DNA from: Candidatus Sungbacteria bacterium RIFCSPLOWO2_01_FULL_47_10
Lineage (GTDB): Bacteria > Patescibacteriota > Minisyncoccia > Sungbacterales > GWA2-42-14
Direction of reading: 5' to 3'
DNA length: 13,668 nt
NCBI GenBank assembly: GCA_001820675.1
Contig: MHQO01000009.1
Span: forward strand, 1-13,668
The position numbers and the translations under genes are program-made. Position 1 is the first letter of the stretch, and every line of letters starts with the position of its first letter. Positions 12,648 to 13,668 of the stretch are shown piece after piece. The notes under the pieces were generated by a model. The model did no database searches. It saw nothing but the letters and a program-made list of their open reading frames with translations, and was not told the DNA's origin.

Positions 12648-13668
12648 ATGAGAGCAATTCATCGGCGTCCAATCTATGCCCGTTTCCACGCGCTCATCGC
12701 GCTTGGTTTTCTTTTCGGAGTTGTGTATGGCGCCTTCTCTCTTATCCTGCCAATTCTCGCTGATAGGGTTTTTGCGAATATAGCCATACTTGGCCTTGTA
12801 TTTGCGCTTCCAGAACTTTTTGGAATTTTTCTTGATATTCCGCTCGGGGCCTTTGCAAATCGCTTTGGAAGGCGCCATACTATTTTTTATTCTGGGGTTT
12901 TGCTCGCCATTTCTGCTTTTATTTTTATCAAATTTCCAAATCCATTTTTATTTCTTTTGACCCTGATTTTTTATGAGCTGGCTACGCAGGCATATATTAT
13001 TCCTGCCGATGCAGAGTTAATGGCACTCTCTCCCGGCCGTCGTGCTGGGCGCTTCAATGGAATTACGGAGGGTTTTCATAATTTTGGATATACGCTTGGG
13101 CCAATGATTGCCGGCTGGCTCTTGGTTTGGAGCGTCCCTTCAGCGCTTTGGTTTGCGTTTACTGGGGCTGTGGCAATGATTTTGATAAGCACTCTTTTTC
13201 TGCCTCGAGAAAATAGATCGGAGCCATTTTTTTCATCAATTTCTGATGTGTGGCGAAGAGACAAGGTTTTCATTTCTGGCATTAAGGAATTTAGACAATT
13301 AGGATTTCTCGGCTCCTATCTCGCTTTTCTCTTTTTTGTGTCATCTGTACATTGGGGATTTAACGCGCTTCTCGAACCTATCTATACGACCGATATTGGC
13401 CTCGATGAAAAATTTGTAGGACTCATTTTCGCAGGATTTACTTTGCCATTTCTTCTCGTGAGCTTTTACGCCGGAAAATACATTGATAAACAAGGCGCGA
13501 AAGGTGTTACGGTATCCGGACTCTTTCTCATGGCAATTTCAATGGTTGGCTTTGGAATGTCCGTAAATCCGGTGGTGCTTTTTCTTTTTGCGCTTGTCCA
13601 CGGAGTTGGCGAAGCACTACTCCTCACTTCCGTGATGAGCATGATTGATGAACTTTCGTCATACCACA
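12648..13668 (+). CDS. MFS transporter, partial (3' end beyond window)
   Basis: 340 codons are visible and the frame runs open off the window. The protein is strongly hydrophobic with repeated membrane helices; the first is at about residues 13-37. The major-facilitator motif A between helices 2 and 3 reads GAFANRFGRR (67-76), with Asn where Asp is common. Later segments include GITEGFHNFGYTLGPMIAGWLL, the usual helix 5 region with GP, and a second half starting near FLGSYLAFLFFVSSVHWGF. This marks a 12-helix secondary transporter, probably a drug or small-solute exporter by general resemblance, but the substrate cannot be read from sequence. The ATG at 12648 begins MRAIHRRPIYARFHALIALG; no Shine-Dalgarno lies in the usual place, consistent with a very short leader. 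Confidence 0.85.
   Translation, partial: MRAIHRRPIYARFHALIALGFLFGVVYGAFSLILPILADRVFANIAILGLVFALPELFGIFLDIPLGAFANRFGRRHTIFYSGVLLAISAFIFIKFPNPFLFLLTLIFYELATQAYIIPADAELMALSPGRRAGRFNGITEGFHNFGYTLGPMIAGWLLVWSVPSALWFAFTGAVAMILISTLFLPRENRSEPFFSSISDVWRRDKVFISGIKEFRQLGFLGSYLAFLFFVSSVHWGFNALLEPIYTTDIGLDEKFVGLIFAGFTLPFLLVSFYAGKYIDKQGAKGVTVSGLFLMAISMVGFGMSVNPVVLFLFALVHGVGEALLLTSVMSMIDELSSYH

Overview
The window looks like a chromosomal segment of a Candidate Phyla Radiation bacterium, most likely Parcubacteria/Patescibacteria. This is inferred from three things: small single-domain genes with little operon structure, a 60-residue zinc-ribbon-type bL28, and Pup/UBact-type ligase genes next to a str operon. 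No search was possible, so the placement is provisional.

The left part (1-5195, minus strand) is a str operon read from right to left: rpsL (uS12), rpsG (uS7), an unrecognised 202-residue protein, fusA (EF-G), a solitary Phd/YefM-like protein, and tuf (EF-Tu, cut by the window edge). rpsL has a good promoter with a 14-bp perfect palindrome in its spacer and three direct repeats just upstream of the -35. tuf has its own near-consensus promoter.

The middle part (5238-10360, minus strand) holds four genes. These are a CPBP-family membrane protease with a long charged tail, two paralogous members of the PafA/Dop (Pup ligase/depupylase) family, and an M50 site-2-type membrane protease. The CPBP gene and both PafA/Dop genes are followed by recognisable intrinsic terminators; the M50 terminator is weak. 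They therefore look like independent transcription units. Both PafA/Dop proteins keep the catalytic Asp and the nucleotide/metal-binding Glu motif. No stand-alone modifier (Pup/UBact), proteasome subunit or Mpa ATPase is encoded here. The upstream paralog ends in -KRTGE, the type of C-terminus expected of a UBact modifier rather than of a ligase; this is the most interesting signal in the window. A 109-bp MITE-like element with perfect 19-bp inverted ends lies between the CPBP gene and the downstream paralog.

The right part (10381-13668, plus strand) holds bL28, an M17 leucyl aminopeptidase carrying a 2 x 24-bp in-frame repeat insertion, a REP-like palindromic region, tRNA-Pro(GGG) with a decayed partial copy, and the first 340 codons of an MFS transporter. 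A nested palindrome built from ACGAATTACGAAT occurs twice in the window, once upstream of bL28 and once downstream of the Phd-like gene, and looks like a dispersed non-coding repeat family.
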